A stretch of 64,000 bases of DNA from Thaumasiovibrio subtropicus (GCF_019703835.1 NZ_AP023054.1:3285580-3349579), one strand, 5' to 3'; positions 48,416 through 58,739 are shown, numbered from the stretch's first letter. Numbers and translations are program-made. The notes: generated from the letters alone by a model not told the origin.

Positions 48416-49555
48416 ATGTCTATCCACACTATTGATTACACAGTATTAGCGCAAAATATCAAGAAATGGGGAAAAGAACTGGGATTCCAGCAGGTTGGGA
48501 TTACAGATGTCGATCTACAAAATCAAGAAAAAGCCCTGCAAGATTGGCTAGATAACGGTTATCACGGAGAGATGGAGTGGATGGCGAGACACGGCATGAT
48601 GCGTGCCCGTCCAGATGAACTCTTACCGGGGACACTGCGCGTTATCAGCGTGAGCATGGACTATCTCCCTCCTGAAGCCGGCTTTGCCGAGACCTTAAAA
48701 CAGCCGCATAAAGCCTATATTAGCCGTTATGCGCTTGGACGAGATTATCACAAACTCTTGCGCCAACGACTTAAACAGCTGGGCCAAAAAATTTCGGCTG
48801 AAGTGGAGCAACTGGGATTTCGTCCTTTCGTTGATTCCGCTCCAATACTTGAACGCCCTCTCGCAGAAAAAGCCGGATTAGGGTGGACGGGAAAGCACTC
48901 GTTAATCCTCAATGCACAAGGCGGCTCTTGGTTCTTTCTCGGCGAATTGCTGGTAGATATTCCTTTACCAGTAGATTCGGCCGTCGAAAATGAATGCGGT
49001 CGTTGCGTCGCTTGCAAAACCAGTTGCCCAACAGGCGCAATCGTTGATGATGCCGTGATTGATGCAAGACGATGCATCTCCTACCTGACTATTGAACTAG
49101 ACGGCATCATTCCAGAGGAATTCCGCACCGCAATAGGAAACCGCATATATGGATGCGACGACTGCCAGCTTGTTTGCCCGTACAATCGCTACAGCAGCCT
49201 AACCAACGAGAAGGACTTTCACTGTCGCCCACAGTTGTATCAACAAGACTTACTCACTTTGTTCCTTTGGGATGAAAAAACCTTCCTTTCAAAAACAGAA
49301 GGTAGTGCGATTCGACGTATTGGGCACGAAAAGTGGCTACGAAATATTGCCGTCGCCTTAGGGAATGCCCCTTATTCGGATAAGTTTGTGGATGCGCTTG
49401 AGTCAAGGCTCGGCTTTTCGGAAATGTTAGATGTGCATTTACATTGGGCAATTCAACAACAGATACAACATCGCAAAGCAGCAACGCATACCCGTCAAAA
49501 CAAAACCGCACGCTTGATCCGCATTGTGGAAAAAGGCTTGCCACGCGATGCATAG
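48416..49555 (+). CDS. queG: Epoxyqueuosine reductase QueG
   Basis: 379 residues. A cobalamin-dependent iron-sulfur enzyme: final step of queuosine formation in tRNA. Two 4Fe-4S clusters: CGRCVACKTSCPTGAI and CDDCQLVCPYN. The DUF1730 N-terminal part contains DSAPILERPLAEKAGLGWTGKH. It diverges from nnr with only about 16 bp between starts, as in E. coli. Confidence 0.96.
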   Translation: MSIHTIDYTVLAQNIKKWGKELGFQQVGITDVDLQNQEKALQDWLDNGYHGEMEWMARHGMMRARPDELLPGTLRVISVSMDYLPPEAGFAETLKQPHKAYISRYALGRDYHKLLRQRLKQLGQKISAEVEQLGFRPFVDSAPILERPLAEKAGLGWTGKHSLILNAQGGSWFFLGELLVDIPLPVDSAVENECGRCVACKTSCPTGAIVDDAVIDARRCISYLTIELDGIIPEEFRTAIGNRIYGCDDCQLVCPYNRYSSLTNEKDFHCRPQLYQQDLLTLFLWDEKTFLSKTEGSAIRRIGHEKWLRNIAVALGNAPYSDKFVDALESRLGFSEMLDVHLHWAIQQQIQHRKAATHTRQNKTARLIRIVEKGLPRDA

Positions 49556-50128
49556 CCCCCTTCGACTATTCACAAAAAAGTCACAAACTCGGAGCAACAT
49601 CAAATTTTAAATTCAAATGTGGAAAACGTTTTCAGATCTGGTGTAATTGGCGCGCTTTTTGGATTTTAAACACAATTGGGGATTACGGCCTTTATAACAA
49701 ACTCACAAGTTGGATAACATTTTAGTAAGCTGTTCACGACCTCTTAAGATAGTCACAAGACACTGTTTTTAATACAAAAAATAAAACGAAAATACTTGTG
49801 GAAAAGTTCAGTAACTTGTTAAATCTAGTCTCTTACGAAGAAAGAAACCCACCGATAACACTGAATATCACCAGAGTTATCCACAAAAAACAAGCTGTGG
49901 ACAAGTCTGTGAAAGAATGATTCAAAAACAGCTAAACCTCAGAGAATATAAGGCTTCGCATAGCTTCTTAGCACATGATTACCTATGCACCAAACAAGTG
50001 CGTCCATGTACTGATTGAGAAAGATATAATGAGTATGTTGTGTCGACCTAGCATAAGGCCATTAGATGATGCTTCACAGCATTAACGCCTTACGGCGGAA
50101 GCAGCGATACACGCTGACGAGTTGAATT
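49556..50128. other. Non-coding region with DnaA-box-like sites (datA-like locus)
   Basis: No gene is visible. It holds one perfect DnaA box (TTATCCACA, 49877-49885) and four near-matches: TGTGGACAA (49896), TGTGGAAAA (49618 and 49797) and GTTGGATAA (49709). It is AT-rich. In E. coli the DnaA-titration site datA lies in the same place, between queG and the glyVXY tRNA genes. Confidence 0.6.
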
Positions 50129-50188
50129 TGGTTGCGGGGGCCGGATTTGTACCGGGCGGCGCATCCGTCGACGGCCTGAGGGTTATGA
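50129..50188 (-). pseudogene. Degenerate tRNA-fMet-like copy 1
   Basis: Keeps the 3' acceptor strand with CCA and the T-arm sequence, but the anticodon-to-5' half is lost and the region between is enlarged (GGGCGGCGCATCC insertion). Confidence 0.75.
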
Positions 50189-50219
50189 CATTGATAACAC
50201 CCAAACTATCGAAATATGT

Positions 50220-50296
<77 letters not shown>

Positions 50297-50334
50297 TCCG
50301 TATTCATCGTTAAGCACGATGAGAGCTTTTTGTT

Positions 50335-50410
50335 TGGAGCGACACACGAGGTTCGAACTCGTGACCTCAACCTTGGCAAGGTTGCGCTCTACCAGCTGAG
50401 CTAGTGTCGC
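50335..50410 (-). tRNA. tRNA-Gly (GCC), copy 1
   Basis: 76 nt with CCA; GCGACACTAGCTCAGCTGG start, anticodon loop TTGCCAA, T-loop GTTCGAA. Confidence 0.97.
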
Positions 50411-50449
50411 ATCATTTTTCATCGTTAAGCACGATGAGAGCTTTTAATT

Positions 50450-50518
50450 TGGTGCGCACACGAGGTTCCCGTTCTTCAAGGCTTAGGCGTGACCTCAACC
50501 TTGGCAAGGAAGCTTGCC
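50450..50518 (-). pseudogene. Degenerate tRNA-Gly-like copy 1
   Basis: Retains the anticodon-stem segment CCTTGCCAAGGTTGAGGTCACG and a 3' CCA, but the T-arm region is expanded and the 5' acceptor and D-arm are absent. Confidence 0.75.
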
Positions 50519-50552
50519 TGCGCTTTCACTGATGACTCAATGAAATCAAATT

Positions 50553-50628
50553 TGGAGCGACACACGAGGTTCGAACTCGTGACCTCAACCTTGGCAAGGT
50601 TGCGCTCTACCAGCTGAGCTAGTGTCGC
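50553..50628 (-). tRNA. tRNA-Gly (GCC), copy 2
   Basis: 76 nt, identical in sequence to copy 1; folds as a canonical cloverleaf. Confidence 0.97.
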
Positions 50629-50667
50629 ATCATTTTTCATCGTTAAGCACGATGAGAGCTTTTAATA

Positions 50668-50737
50668 TGGTGCGTCACGCGAGGTTCCTGTTCTTCAAGG
50701 CTTAGGCGTGACCTCAACCTTGGCAAGGAAGCTTGCC
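50668..50737 (-). pseudogene. Degenerate tRNA-Gly-like copy 2
   Basis: Same degenerate form as copy 1, with small base differences and one extra base. Confidence 0.75.
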
Positions 50738-50771
50738 TGCGCTTTCACTGATAACTCAATGAAATCAAATT

Positions 50772-50847
50772 TGGAGCGACACACGAGGTTCGAACTCGTG
50801 ACCTCAACCTTGGCAAGGTTGCGCTCTACCAGCTGAGCTAGTGTCGC
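50772..50847 (-). tRNA. tRNA-Gly (GCC), copy 3
   Basis: 76 nt, identical to the other Gly copies; a degenerate fMet copy follows 2 bp to the right. Confidence 0.97.
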
Positions 50848-50849
50848 AT

Positions 50850-50908
50850 TGGTTGCGGGGCCGGGTTTGTACCGGGCGGCGCATCCGTCGACGGCCTGAG
50901 GGTTATGA
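50850..50908 (-). pseudogene. Degenerate tRNA-fMet-like copy 2
   Basis: Same form as degenerate fMet copy 1; one base shorter in the acceptor G-run. Confidence 0.75.
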
Positions 50909-50939
50909 CATTGATAACACCCAAACTATCGAAATATGT

Positions 50940-51016
<77 letters not shown>

Positions 51017-51054
51017 TCCGTATTCATCGTTAAGCACGATGAGAGCTTTTAATT

Positions 51055-51124
51055 TGGTGCGTCACGCGAGGTTCCTGTTCTTCAAGGCTTAGGCGTGACC
51101 TCAACCTTGGCAAGGAAGCTTGCC
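51055..51124 (-). pseudogene. Degenerate tRNA-Gly-like copy 3
   Basis: Same degenerate form and length as Gly-like copy 2. Confidence 0.75.
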
Positions 51125-51158
51125 TGCGCTTTCACTGATAACTCAATGAAATCAAATT

Positions 51159-51234
51159 TGGAGCGACACACGAGGTTCGAACTCGTGACCTCAACCTTGG
51201 CAAGGTTGCGCTCTACCAGCTGAGCTAGTGTCGC
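51159..51234 (-). tRNA. tRNA-Gly (GCC), copy 4
   Basis: 76 nt, identical to the other Gly copies. Confidence 0.97.
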
Positions 51235-51236
51235 AT

Positions 51237-51295
51237 TGGTTGCGGGACCGGGTTTGTACCGGGCGGCGCATCCGTCGACGGCCTGAGGGTTATGA
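51237..51295 (-). pseudogene. Degenerate tRNA-fMet-like copy 3
   Basis: Differs from copy 2 by a base in the acceptor region; same missing 5' half. Confidence 0.75.
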
Positions 51296-51326
51296 CATTA
51301 ATAACACCCAAACTATCGAAATGTGT

Positions 51327-51403
<77 letters not shown>

Positions 51404-51441
51404 TCCGTATTCATCGTTAAGCACGATGAGAGCTTTTTGTT

Positions 51442-51511
51442 TGGTGCGTCACACGAGGTTCCCGTTCTTCAAGGCTTAGGCGTGACCTCAACCTTGGCAA
51501 GGAAGCTTGCC
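51442..51511 (-). pseudogene. Degenerate tRNA-Gly-like copy 4
   Basis: Same degenerate form; acceptor-side bases ACACG instead of ACGCG. Confidence 0.75.
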
Positions 51512-51545
51512 TGCGCTTTCACTGATAACTCAATGAAATCAAATT

Positions 51546-51621
51546 TGGAGCGACACACGAGGTTCGAACTCGTGACCTCAACCTTGGCAAGGTTGCGCTC
51601 TACCAGCTGAGCTAGTGTCGC
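51546..51621 (-). tRNA. tRNA-Gly (GCC), copy 5
   Basis: 76 nt, identical to the other Gly copies. Confidence 0.97.
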
Positions 51622-51623
51622 AT

Positions 51624-51682
51624 TGGTTGCGGGACCGGGTTTGTACCGGGCGGCGCATCCGTCGACGGCCTGAGGGTTATGA
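51624..51682 (-). pseudogene. Degenerate tRNA-fMet-like copy 4
   Basis: First of two adjacent degenerate fMet copies, 90 bp apart. Confidence 0.75.
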
Positions 51683-51713
51683 CATTAATAACACCCAAAC
51701 TATCGAAATATGT

Positions 51714-51772
51714 TGGTTGCGGGGCCGGATTTGTACCGGGCGGCGCATCCGTCGACGGCCTGAGGGTTATGA
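51714..51772 (-). pseudogene. Degenerate tRNA-fMet-like copy 5
   Basis: Second of the doubled pair; the acceptor region resembles copy 1 more than its neighbour. Confidence 0.75.
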
Positions 51773-51803
51773 CATTGATAACACCCAAACTATCGAAATG
51801 TGT

Positions 51804-51880
<77 letters not shown>

Positions 51881-51918
51881 TCCGTATTCATCGTTAAGCA
51901 CGATGAGAGCTTTTAATT

Positions 51919-51988
51919 TGTTGCGTCACGCGAGGTTCCTGTTCTTCAAGGCTTAGGCGTGACCTCAACCTTGGCAAGGAAGCTTGCC
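51919..51988 (-). pseudogene. Degenerate tRNA-Gly-like copy 5
   Basis: Same form, but the terminal CCA is changed to ACA (plus-strand TGT instead of TGG). Confidence 0.75.
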
Positions 51989-52022
51989 TGCGCTTTCACT
52001 GATAACTCAATGAAATCAAATT

Positions 52023-52098
52023 TGGAGCGACACACGAGGTTCGAACTCGTGACCTCAACCTTGGCAAGGTTGCGCTCTACCAGCTGAGCTAGTGTCGC
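52023..52098 (-). tRNA. tRNA-Gly (GCC), copy 6 (first in the transcript)
   Basis: 76 nt, identical to the other Gly copies; it lies closest to the promoter at 52145-52172. Confidence 0.97.
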
Positions 52099-52144
52099 AA
52101 TATCTAACAGGAAATTGTTCAAAGTTCCCCGTTCAGGGCTGCGC

Positions 52145-52172
52145 ATTATACGAGGAATTTCTTCAGATGCAA
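52145..52172 (-). promoter_or_regulatory. Promoter of the tRNA operon
   Basis: On the minus strand TTGCAT, 16 bp, then a perfect TATAAT, followed by a GC-rich discriminator (GCGCAG) typical of stringently controlled stable-RNA promoters. It lies 47 bp upstream of the first tRNA-Gly. Confidence 0.75.
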
Positions 52173-52223
52173 GAGGTCGAATTCAATTTTTTTTATGACT
52201 TCAACTAATCGTACAAAAAAAAC

Positions 52224-52769
52224 TCAAACCTTAAAAAAGTGCTTTCTATAATGCTGCAATTCTGCAATTGACTCTCGGATATCATCCAACGCTAGGTGGG
52301 ATCCGCTTTTCTTAAAGCCTGACAAAATCTCAGGCTGCCAACGTCTTGCAAGTTCTTTCACTGTGCTAACGTCGAGATAGCGGTAATGGAAATATTGCTC
52401 TAACTCTGGCATCTGCTTATAAAGAAAACGGCGGTCTTGTCCAACACTATTCCCACAAATAGGTGAAACACCTGGTGCAACCCACTCTGACAAAAAGGCA
52501 ATCGTTTGTTGTTGTGCCTGTTCCAAAGTGACTTCTGATGCTTTGACACGATCCACCAATCCGCTCCCAGTATGCGTCGTGGTACACCACTCATCCATTT
52601 TATCTAACTCGTGCTGAGGCTGATGGATAGCAAGCACTGGACCTTCAGCGAGAATGTTCAATTCGGCATCTGTCACTATGGTGGCAATCTCAATAATCTT
52701 ATGAGTTTCTGGGTCTAACCCCGTCATCTCTAAGTCTATCCAAATCAAATTCTGTTCGCTGATTGCCAT
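52224..52769 (-). CDS. orn: Oligoribonuclease
   Basis: 181 residues of a DEDDh exonuclease that degrades 2-5 nt RNAs and pGpG. Motif [22 protein letters not shown], then [11 protein letters not shown] and the C-terminal [14 protein letters not shown]. Essential in many gammaproteobacteria. Divergent from rsgA, as in E. coli. Confidence 0.97.
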   Translation of the reverse strand: MAISEQNLIWIDLEMTGLDPETHKIIEIATIVTDAELNILAEGPVLAIHQPQHELDKMDEWCTTTHTGSGLVDRVKASEVTLEQAQQQTIAFLSEWVAPGVSPICGNSVGQDRRFLYKQMPELEQYFHYRYLDVSTVKELARRWQPEILSGFKKSGSHLALDDIRESIAELQHYRKHFFKV

Positions 52770-52846
52770 TGTAATTGCCTATTATGTGACTAAACCATGT
52801 ATGATACCGACCTTGAAGCGAAAGCCAAACAACAGATGAACGAATT

Positions 52847-53899
52847 GTGGCAAAAAAGAAAAAACTGACTAAAGGGCAGAGCCGTCGAGTTCGCTCTAAT
52901 CAAAACAAACGCTTGCAACGTCAGCAAGACGATGTGCAATGGGATGAGTCACTCTTGGAGGCCGCGAGGGAAGGACTCGTGATCACCCGATTTGGCCAAC
53001 ATGCCGACATCGAAGACAGCGAAACTGGTGACATTCATCGTTGTAACTTACGTCGTAGTATTCGAAGTTTAGTCTCTGGAGACCGAGTTGTATGGCGCCC
53101 AGGCATAGAAACTCTACAAGGTATTGCCGGGGTCGTAGAAGCAGTACATGAGCGCGAATCCATGCTGACTCGCCCTGATTACTACGATGGGGTTAAAGCA
53201 GTAGCAGCGAACGTCGACCAAATTATTATTGTCTCCTCAGTACTGCCAGAGCTTTCACTCAACATTATCGACCGCTACCTCGTCGCGTCAGAGACCATTG
53301 GCATCAAGCCCTTAATTGTGCTCAATAAAATTGATCTGTTGGATGACGCAGAGCTGGCAAATGTGAAAGCACAACTCTCTATCTATGAAACGATTGGTTA
53401 TCAGGTTCTTTACGTCAGCACACAGCTTGAAGGCGGCCTATCCGGTTTACAAGACGCGCTTAAAGACCACATCAATATTTTCGTGGGCCAATCCGGTGTC
53501 GGAAAGTCGAGCTTAGTGAATGAACTTATCCCCTCTGTTTCTGCCGAAGTCGGTGATGTATCAGAAAACTCAGGCTTGGGGCAGCACACCACAACTGCCG
53601 CCCGCCTCTATCATTTCCCTTATGGCGGTAAGCTGATTGACTCTCCTGGCGTCCGCGAATTTGGCTTGTGGCACTTAGACAAAGAAGATGTCACCAAGGC
53701 GTTTGTCGAGTTCCGTGATTACTTAGGTGGGTGTAAGTTCAGAGACTGTAAACACAAAGACGACCCCGGTTGCTTATTGCGTGCTGCGGCGGAAGACGGA
53801 AAAATTGCCCCTACTCGCTTCGAAAACTATCACCGTATTGTAGAAAGTATGGATGAGATGAAAGCCAACCGAAATTACTCTCGCAACAAGCCTGAATAA
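52847..53899 (+). CDS. rsgA: Small ribosomal subunit biogenesis GTPase RsgA
   Basis: 350 residues from a GTG start ([11 protein letters not shown]). An OB domain, then a circularly permuted GTPase: NKIDLL (G4) precedes [14 protein letters not shown] (G1) and [11 protein letters not shown] (G3). A C-terminal zinc site [14 protein letters not shown] follows. It checks late 30S maturation. Confidence 0.96.
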   Translation: MAKKKKLTKGQSRRVRSNQNKRLQRQQDDVQWDESLLEAAREGLVITRFGQHADIEDSETGDIHRCNLRRSIRSLVSGDRVVWRPGIETLQGIAGVVEAVHERESMLTRPDYYDGVKAVAANVDQIIIVSSVLPELSLNIIDRYLVASETIGIKPLIVLNKIDLLDDAELANVKAQLSIYETIGYQVLYVSTQLEGGLSGLQDALKDHINIFVGQSGVGKSSLVNELIPSVSAEVGDVSENSGLGQHTTTAARLYHFPYGGKLIDSPGVREFGLWHLDKEDVTKAFVEFRDYLGGCKFRDCKHKDDPGCLLRAAAEDGKIAPTRFENYHRIVESMDEMKANRNYSRNKPE

Positions 53900-54022
53900 C
53901 AAATTGGCGCGGAAAACACTGACATTCCTCACTTGCTCGGTTAGTATGCCGAGCACTAATTAAACGATCACTCGCGAACAGGCGCTGCTAGCGGGCCTGC
54001 TCTGTGCAAAGATAGAGTTATT

Positions 54023-54910
54023 ATGTCTATTATTGATAACCTGAAGATTACTTTTCAATACCTACTACCTAAGCATGCCGTTACTCGCTTAGTCGGAAAA
54101 ATTGCCGCATGGGAAGGCGGTGGCTTCACGACCACGCTCATCAATGCGTTTATCCGCCAATACAAGATTGATATGAACGAAGCCGCCGAGTCAGACAGCC
54201 GCGCCTACGCGACCTTCAATCAGTTCTTCGTCCGTGAGTTAAAAGCGGGCGCACGTCCTATCGATGATGGCGACGATAATCTGTGTTTTCCTGCAGATGC
54301 TTGTGTGAGTCAGTTTGGTAAAATTGAAGCCGACCAACTCATCCAAGCCAAAGGCCATACGTTTGACGTCTGCGAATTAGTGGGCGGAAACAAGAAACTC
54401 GCGGCGCAGTTCACGGATGGTGAGTTTGCGACTCTCTACCTCTCTCCTCGCGACTACCATCGTGTACACATGCCATGTGACGCGACATTACGTCAGATGA
54501 TTTATGTACCGGGTGATCTTTTTTCTGTAAACCCACTTACCGCAGAGAACGTGCCGAATTTGTTTGCACGTAACGAGCGTGTCGTGTGTGTCTTCGACAC
54601 AGAGTTCGGTCCTATGGTACAAATTCTTGTCGGTGCAACGATTGTCGGCAGTATCGAGACAGTTTGGGCTGGCACAGTGACCCCGCCAACTGGCCCAGAG
54701 ATTCGCCGTTGGGATTACCCTGCGAGTGGTCAAGATGCCATTGCCCTCAAAAAAGGGGACGAGATGGGACGATTTAAACTTGGCTCAACCGTCATTAACC
54801 TTTTCCCACAAGGCATGATGGCATTTGATAACGCTGTCGCTATTAATGCAACGACTCGTATGGGTGAGGTTTATGGCCGCTTCCTATCAACTGAAGACAC
54901 CACAGATTAA
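54023..54910 (+). CDS. psd: Phosphatidylserine decarboxylase proenzyme
   Basis: 295 residues. It makes phosphatidylethanolamine at the inner membrane. The self-cleavage motif LGST (in [11 protein letters not shown]) generates the pyruvoyl cofactor at the Ser; [13 protein letters not shown] carries the active-site His. It follows rsgA, as in other gammaproteobacteria. Confidence 0.96.
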   Translation: MSIIDNLKITFQYLLPKHAVTRLVGKIAAWEGGGFTTTLINAFIRQYKIDMNEAAESDSRAYATFNQFFVRELKAGARPIDDGDDNLCFPADACVSQFGKIEADQLIQAKGHTFDVCELVGGNKKLAAQFTDGEFATLYLSPRDYHRVHMPCDATLRQMIYVPGDLFSVNPLTAENVPNLFARNERVVCVFDTEFGPMVQILVGATIVGSIETVWAGTVTPPTGPEIRRWDYPASGQDAIALKKGDEMGRFKLGSTVINLFPQGMMAFDNAVAINATTRMGEVYGRFLSTEDTTD

Positions 54911-54928
54911 TTCTTAAATTTGTGAAGC

Positions 54929-54954
54929 AACGGGGCCTTTATGGCCCCGTTTTA
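54929..54954 (+). terminator. Terminator of the rsgA-psd unit
   Basis: A stem AACGGGGCC / GGCCCCGTT with a 5-base loop, then TTT, 18 bp after the psd stop. Confidence 0.82.
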
Positions 54955-55043
54955 GATCTAAAAATTGACGCAATCGATCCATCTAAAATAGAAAGTAGGT
55001 ATGCTGATTTACAGTTTTCACAATTAAATCAACGCCTACGACT

Positions 55044-56450
55044 ATGACAAAAATCTCGATCACCACTGTGCTGAGGTTATTGGTCGCGTTTGGGATCCCT
55101 TTATTGGTCCTAGCCATGCCCACTAGCGCACTCCCTATTGAGGGATTAACCATCATTCAACACCGGCTGTTAGCTATCTTTATTCTTGCCGCCTTACTTT
55201 GGGTTCTGGAGCCCGTCCCCGTTTTTGCTACATCCATTTTGATCATCGTGCTACAGCTGATCTTACTCTCTGATAATGGGCTGACGTTCCTCCGCCCAAG
55301 CGGCGAGCATGAAACCCTGCTCAGCTACACCGATATTCTCAATGCCTTTTCTTCCCCTATCATTATTCTCTTCATGGGGGGATTTGCGCTTGCTATCGCG
55401 GCTTCTCGCTACGAACTGGATAATAATTTAGCCCGTGTCCTGCTAAAGCCTTTCGGTACTCAGCCGCGCTATATTATGCTGGGCCTCATGCTGATTACCG
55501 CCGTTTTCTCAATGTTCATGTCAAATACAGCAACGACGGTCATGATGCTTGCGTTACTTGGCCCTATCGTGGCTTCAGTCCCTAAAGGCGACACAGGTAT
55601 CAAAGCCTTAGTGCTCTGTATTCCTATTGCGGCCAATACCGGCGGGATTGCAACACCAATTGGTACCCCACCCAACGCTATTGCGCTCCAATACCTTCAA
55701 GGTGAGCACGCTATCACCTTTGGTGGATGGATGATGATGGGCTTACCCTTTGTTATTGTTCAGCTTGCTTTTGCATGGTGGTTACTCCAAAAGCTCTTTC
55801 CAACCACCATGGACAAAATTGAACTCAACCTTGAGGGTAAGTTCCAGAAAAGCTGGCAAGCGATCGTGGTCTACATTACCTTCGCGATCACGATTTTACT
55901 CTGGATGACCTCGTCCTTTCACGGTATGAACGTGTATGTCGTCTCTGTCATCCCGCTCGCTGCTTTCACCCTAACGGGCATCATGGGTAAAGAAGAGCTA
56001 AAGCTCATTAACTGGGACGTACTTTGGTTGGTTGCGGGGGGTATCGCGATTGGTATGGCACTCGGAAAAACAGGCCTTGCTGAAGCGTTAGCGCACTCCA
56101 TCGACTACGCAACCCTTTCACCCATTGTCGTTGTCATTACGCTATCCATTGTGTGTTGGCTAATGGCAAACTTCATGTCAAACACCGCCACGGCAAACTT
56201 GTTGGTGCCTATTGCCGCCGCCGTTGCAGCGTCAATGGAGTCACTGGCTTCTATGGGTGGTCTAACGGGTGTCCTCGTTGTGGTCGCCTTCTCAGCATCA
56301 CTCGGTATGATTCTACCTGTTTCAACCCCACCTAACTCACTCGCCTACTCGACAGGCTTAATCGAAAGTAAAGATATGGCAAAGACGGGGGTAATTATCG
56401 GGGTTGTTGGTCTACTTATCGTTTATGCGGCAGCCTTAATCATCACTTGA
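55044..56450 (+). CDS. SLC13/DASS family sodium-coupled anion transporter
   Basis: 468 residues with about 11-12 membrane helices. The two SNT sodium/substrate motifs are present: MSNTATTVMMLALLGPI and FMSNTATANLLVPIAAAV. The associated AANTGGIATPIGTPPNAIAL also matches. The family imports dicarboxylates, citrate or sulfate with Na+; the substrate cannot be told from sequence alone. In E. coli mscM follows psd instead, so the neighbourhood differs here. Confidence 0.88.
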   Translation: MTKISITTVLRLLVAFGIPLLVLAMPTSALPIEGLTIIQHRLLAIFILAALLWVLEPVPVFATSILIIVLQLILLSDNGLTFLRPSGEHETLLSYTDILNAFSSPIIILFMGGFALAIAASRYELDNNLARVLLKPFGTQPRYIMLGLMLITAVFSMFMSNTATTVMMLALLGPIVASVPKGDTGIKALVLCIPIAANTGGIATPIGTPPNAIALQYLQGEHAITFGGWMMMGLPFVIVQLAFAWWLLQKLFPTTMDKIELNLEGKFQKSWQAIVVYITFAITILLWMTSSFHGMNVYVVSVIPLAAFTLTGIMGKEELKLINWDVLWLVAGGIAIGMALGKTGLAEALAHSIDYATLSPIVVVITLSIVCWLMANFMSNTATANLLVPIAAAVAASMESLASMGGLTGVLVVVAFSASLGMILPVSTPPNSLAYSTGLIESKDMAKTGVIIGVVGLLIVYAAALIIT

Positions 56451-56469
56451 TCCCGGCTATTCTCCTTTC

Positions 56470-56498
56470 AAGAAGCTCACAACACGGTGAGCTTCTTT
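56470..56498 (+). terminator. Terminator downstream of the SLC13 gene
   Basis: A stem AGAAGCTCAC / GTGAGCTTCT with loop AACACG, followed by a short T-run. Confidence 0.65.
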
Positions 56499-56656
56499 CC
56501 CCGTCAATGCACCAACATCCCCAATAATCCCCAAATTTCCTGACACTGTCGTTGGCACTATTAGTACACGCGTTGCCCGAGCGCTTTTTTTCTTGCGACA
56601 CGTATCTCGCGTCATGCATAGTGAAGCCCTTATTTCTTTCAAACATCAGTGGTTTT

Positions 56657-57544
56657 ATGGGATACGAGTGGCTCGCCTTACTCGCTGCCTTTCTCTGGGC
56701 ATTCAGTTCAATGATTTCGGTGACACCTGCGCGCCACTTAGGGACGTTTGCCTACAGTCGATGGCGAATGGCATGTGTCACGCTCATGCTCTGCAGTGCG
56801 GCAACGTTCATGAGTGGTTGGAGCTCCTTACTTCATCAGGACTACGCCGTGATGGCACTCTCTGGATTGATTGGCATTTTTATCGGCGATACCGCACTCT
56901 TTGCCTGTTTTAATCGCGTTGGCCCTCGTCGCGCAGGCCTTCTCTTTTCTTGCCATGCTGTCTTTTCTGCCATTCTTGGCGTCTGGTTGTTTGATGAGTC
57001 GTTGTACGGCTGGAAACTCGTTGGCGCTATCTTAGTATTCAGTGGCGTTTTACTGGCCGTCTTTTTTGGTCAAAACAAGCGTGCGCACAGTTGGGAAAAG
57101 GTGAATGGCAATCTCTGGATTGCGATTAGTCTTGGTCTCACCGCTGCGCTCTGCCAATCACTCGGCGCGATTATTGCCAAACCCGTTATGAGCAGTGGCA
57201 GTGATCCCATTGCGGCTTCAGCTATTCGCATGGCGACAGCCTTAACAGCGCACTGTGTACTCTTTTGCTGCGGGTTCAAGATAGCCAAAGCATCCAGTCC
57301 TATGAACTGGTCCATACTTGGGCAAGTCGCACTGAATGGTTTTTTAGCGATGGGGGTCGGTATGACTCTCATCATGATCGCACTAAGCCGCGGTGATGTC
57401 GGCATGGTCGGGCTACTATCCTCTACCACACCGATAATGATTTTACCTTTGATGTGGCTGTTTACTCGCCAACGCCCAAGTTTACTTTCTTGGGTAGGCG
57501 CAATACTTGCCGTCGCCGGAACCGGAATGATCTTGAAATTTTAA
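56657..57544 (+). CDS. EamA/DMT-family inner-membrane transporter
   Basis: 295 residues from the ATG at 56657 (MGYEWLALLAAFLWAFSS). Ten hydrophobic segments in two EamA repeats, with ALSRGDVGMVGLLSSTTPI near the second repeat. DMT exporters move amino acids or metabolites; the substrate is unknown. The longer frame beginning at 56552 overlaps no gene but lacks a plausible start region. Confidence 0.88.
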   Translation: MGYEWLALLAAFLWAFSSMISVTPARHLGTFAYSRWRMACVTLMLCSAATFMSGWSSLLHQDYAVMALSGLIGIFIGDTALFACFNRVGPRRAGLLFSCHAVFSAILGVWLFDESLYGWKLVGAILVFSGVLLAVFFGQNKRAHSWEKVNGNLWIAISLGLTAALCQSLGAIIAKPVMSSGSDPIAASAIRMATALTAHCVLFCCGFKIAKASSPMNWSILGQVALNGFLAMGVGMTLIMIALSRGDVGMVGLLSSTTPIMILPLMWLFTRQRPSLLSWVGAILAVAGTGMILKF

Positions 57545-57737
57545 TGAGAATAGTTTGCATTTCGATCTAACCCAGCATAGACTAGATCACTGTCTGTGGT
57601 TTACTTGAAATCCTGAACTTAAGTCACCCAGTACGAACACCTGTTTCGCTCACCGGAGAGAGCGACAGGGGTTCAAAATACGCTGTTCCCCCAAACCGCC
57701 AGCTGTGGCTCGCTGGCGGTGCGTATTCAATACGCGA

Positions 57738-58706
57738 TCAAGCTCGATTGATAGGGAATGCCATCACTTGATCGATATGCTCACAGCCTAGCGCTAACAT
57801 GATGAGCCTATCTACCCCCAGGGCAACGCCTGCGCAATCAGGTAACCCTGCTTCCAATGCCGACAATAGATGCTCATCAATCACCTGCTCAGGTAGGCCG
57901 TTTTCCTGTCGATAGTGATTGTCCGCTTCAAAACGTGAACGCTGTTCTACAGGATCAGAGAGTTCATGGAAGCCATTTGCTAACTCGATACCTTGGTAGT
58001 AAACCTCGAATCGTTCTGCTACTCGTGGGTCTGCCGCACTGATTCTAGCGAGTGCTGCCTGCGAGGCTGGGAAATGGTATACGAACGCCGGGGCATCCTG
58101 ACCTATCTTGGGCTCGACACCTACGCTGAAGAGTAGCTGCAACAGTGTATCGCGGTGGTTTTCTGGTTCAGCAATGTCAGCAAGCCCAAGCGCTGCGGCA
58201 ACAGCCTTTAGCTCGCTCATTGTCGCTTCCAAGGGACAAACCTTTAATGCGCGAAGGAATGCCTCTTGGTAAGTCATACGCTCAGCGGCCCCGCAATTCA
58301 ATACCATCTGCAATAGTGTATCCATCTCATCCATCAATGCATGGTGATTGAAGCCAACACGATACCATTCCAACATGGTGAACTCAGGGTTGTGATACCG
58401 ACCAGATTCTTCATTCCGAAAGGCTTTACTTATCTGATAGATACAGCCACTTCCCGCACACAGAAGCCGCTTCATATGAAACTCCGGACTGGTCATCATG
58501 CTCAATGTTTGCCCGTTCGCGAAACCTGGGCCAACAAACTGGGTTTGGAAAGTATGCAAGTGAACATCGGTCACTGTTGCCATGCTTAACGCTGGCGTAT
58601 CCACCTCCAAAACGCCCCTATTTTCAAAGAATTCTCTAATTTGCCTAATTAAATTGGCTTTTTTTCGTAAAAAGTGGATAGAAGCGGAAGGTTGCCAGTC
58701 GGCCAT
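57738..58706 (-). CDS. epmA: Elongation factor P--(R)-beta-lysine ligase EpmA
   Basis: 322 residues of a truncated class II lysyl-tRNA synthetase core without an anticodon-binding domain. It has the motif 2 stretch [21 protein letters not shown] and motif 3 [12 protein letters not shown]. It attaches beta-lysine to EF-P Lys34, easing translation of polyproline. Upstream and divergent of frdA, as in E. coli. The start at 58706 (MADWQPSAS) is chosen over 58739. Confidence 0.94.
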   Translation of the reverse strand: MADWQPSASIHFLRKKANLIRQIREFFENRGVLEVDTPALSMATVTDVHLHTFQTQFVGPGFANGQTLSMMTSPEFHMKRLLCAGSGCIYQISKAFRNEESGRYHNPEFTMLEWYRVGFNHHALMDEMDTLLQMVLNCGAAERMTYQEAFLRALKVCPLEATMSELKAVAAALGLADIAEPENHRDTLLQLLFSVGVEPKIGQDAPAFVYHFPASQAALARISAADPRVAERFEVYYQGIELANGFHELSDPVEQRSRFEADNHYRQENGLPEQVIDEHLLSALEAGLPDCAGVALGVDRLIMLALGCEHIDQVMAFPINRA

Positions 58707-58739
58707 GTTTATTCCTAATAAAACGTATTTGTAGGGCAT

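Noticed and set aside
49444-49725. A plus-strand frame across the queG 3' end and the datA-like region
   Set aside because: Overlaps queG in another frame and continues into AT-rich non-coding DNA.
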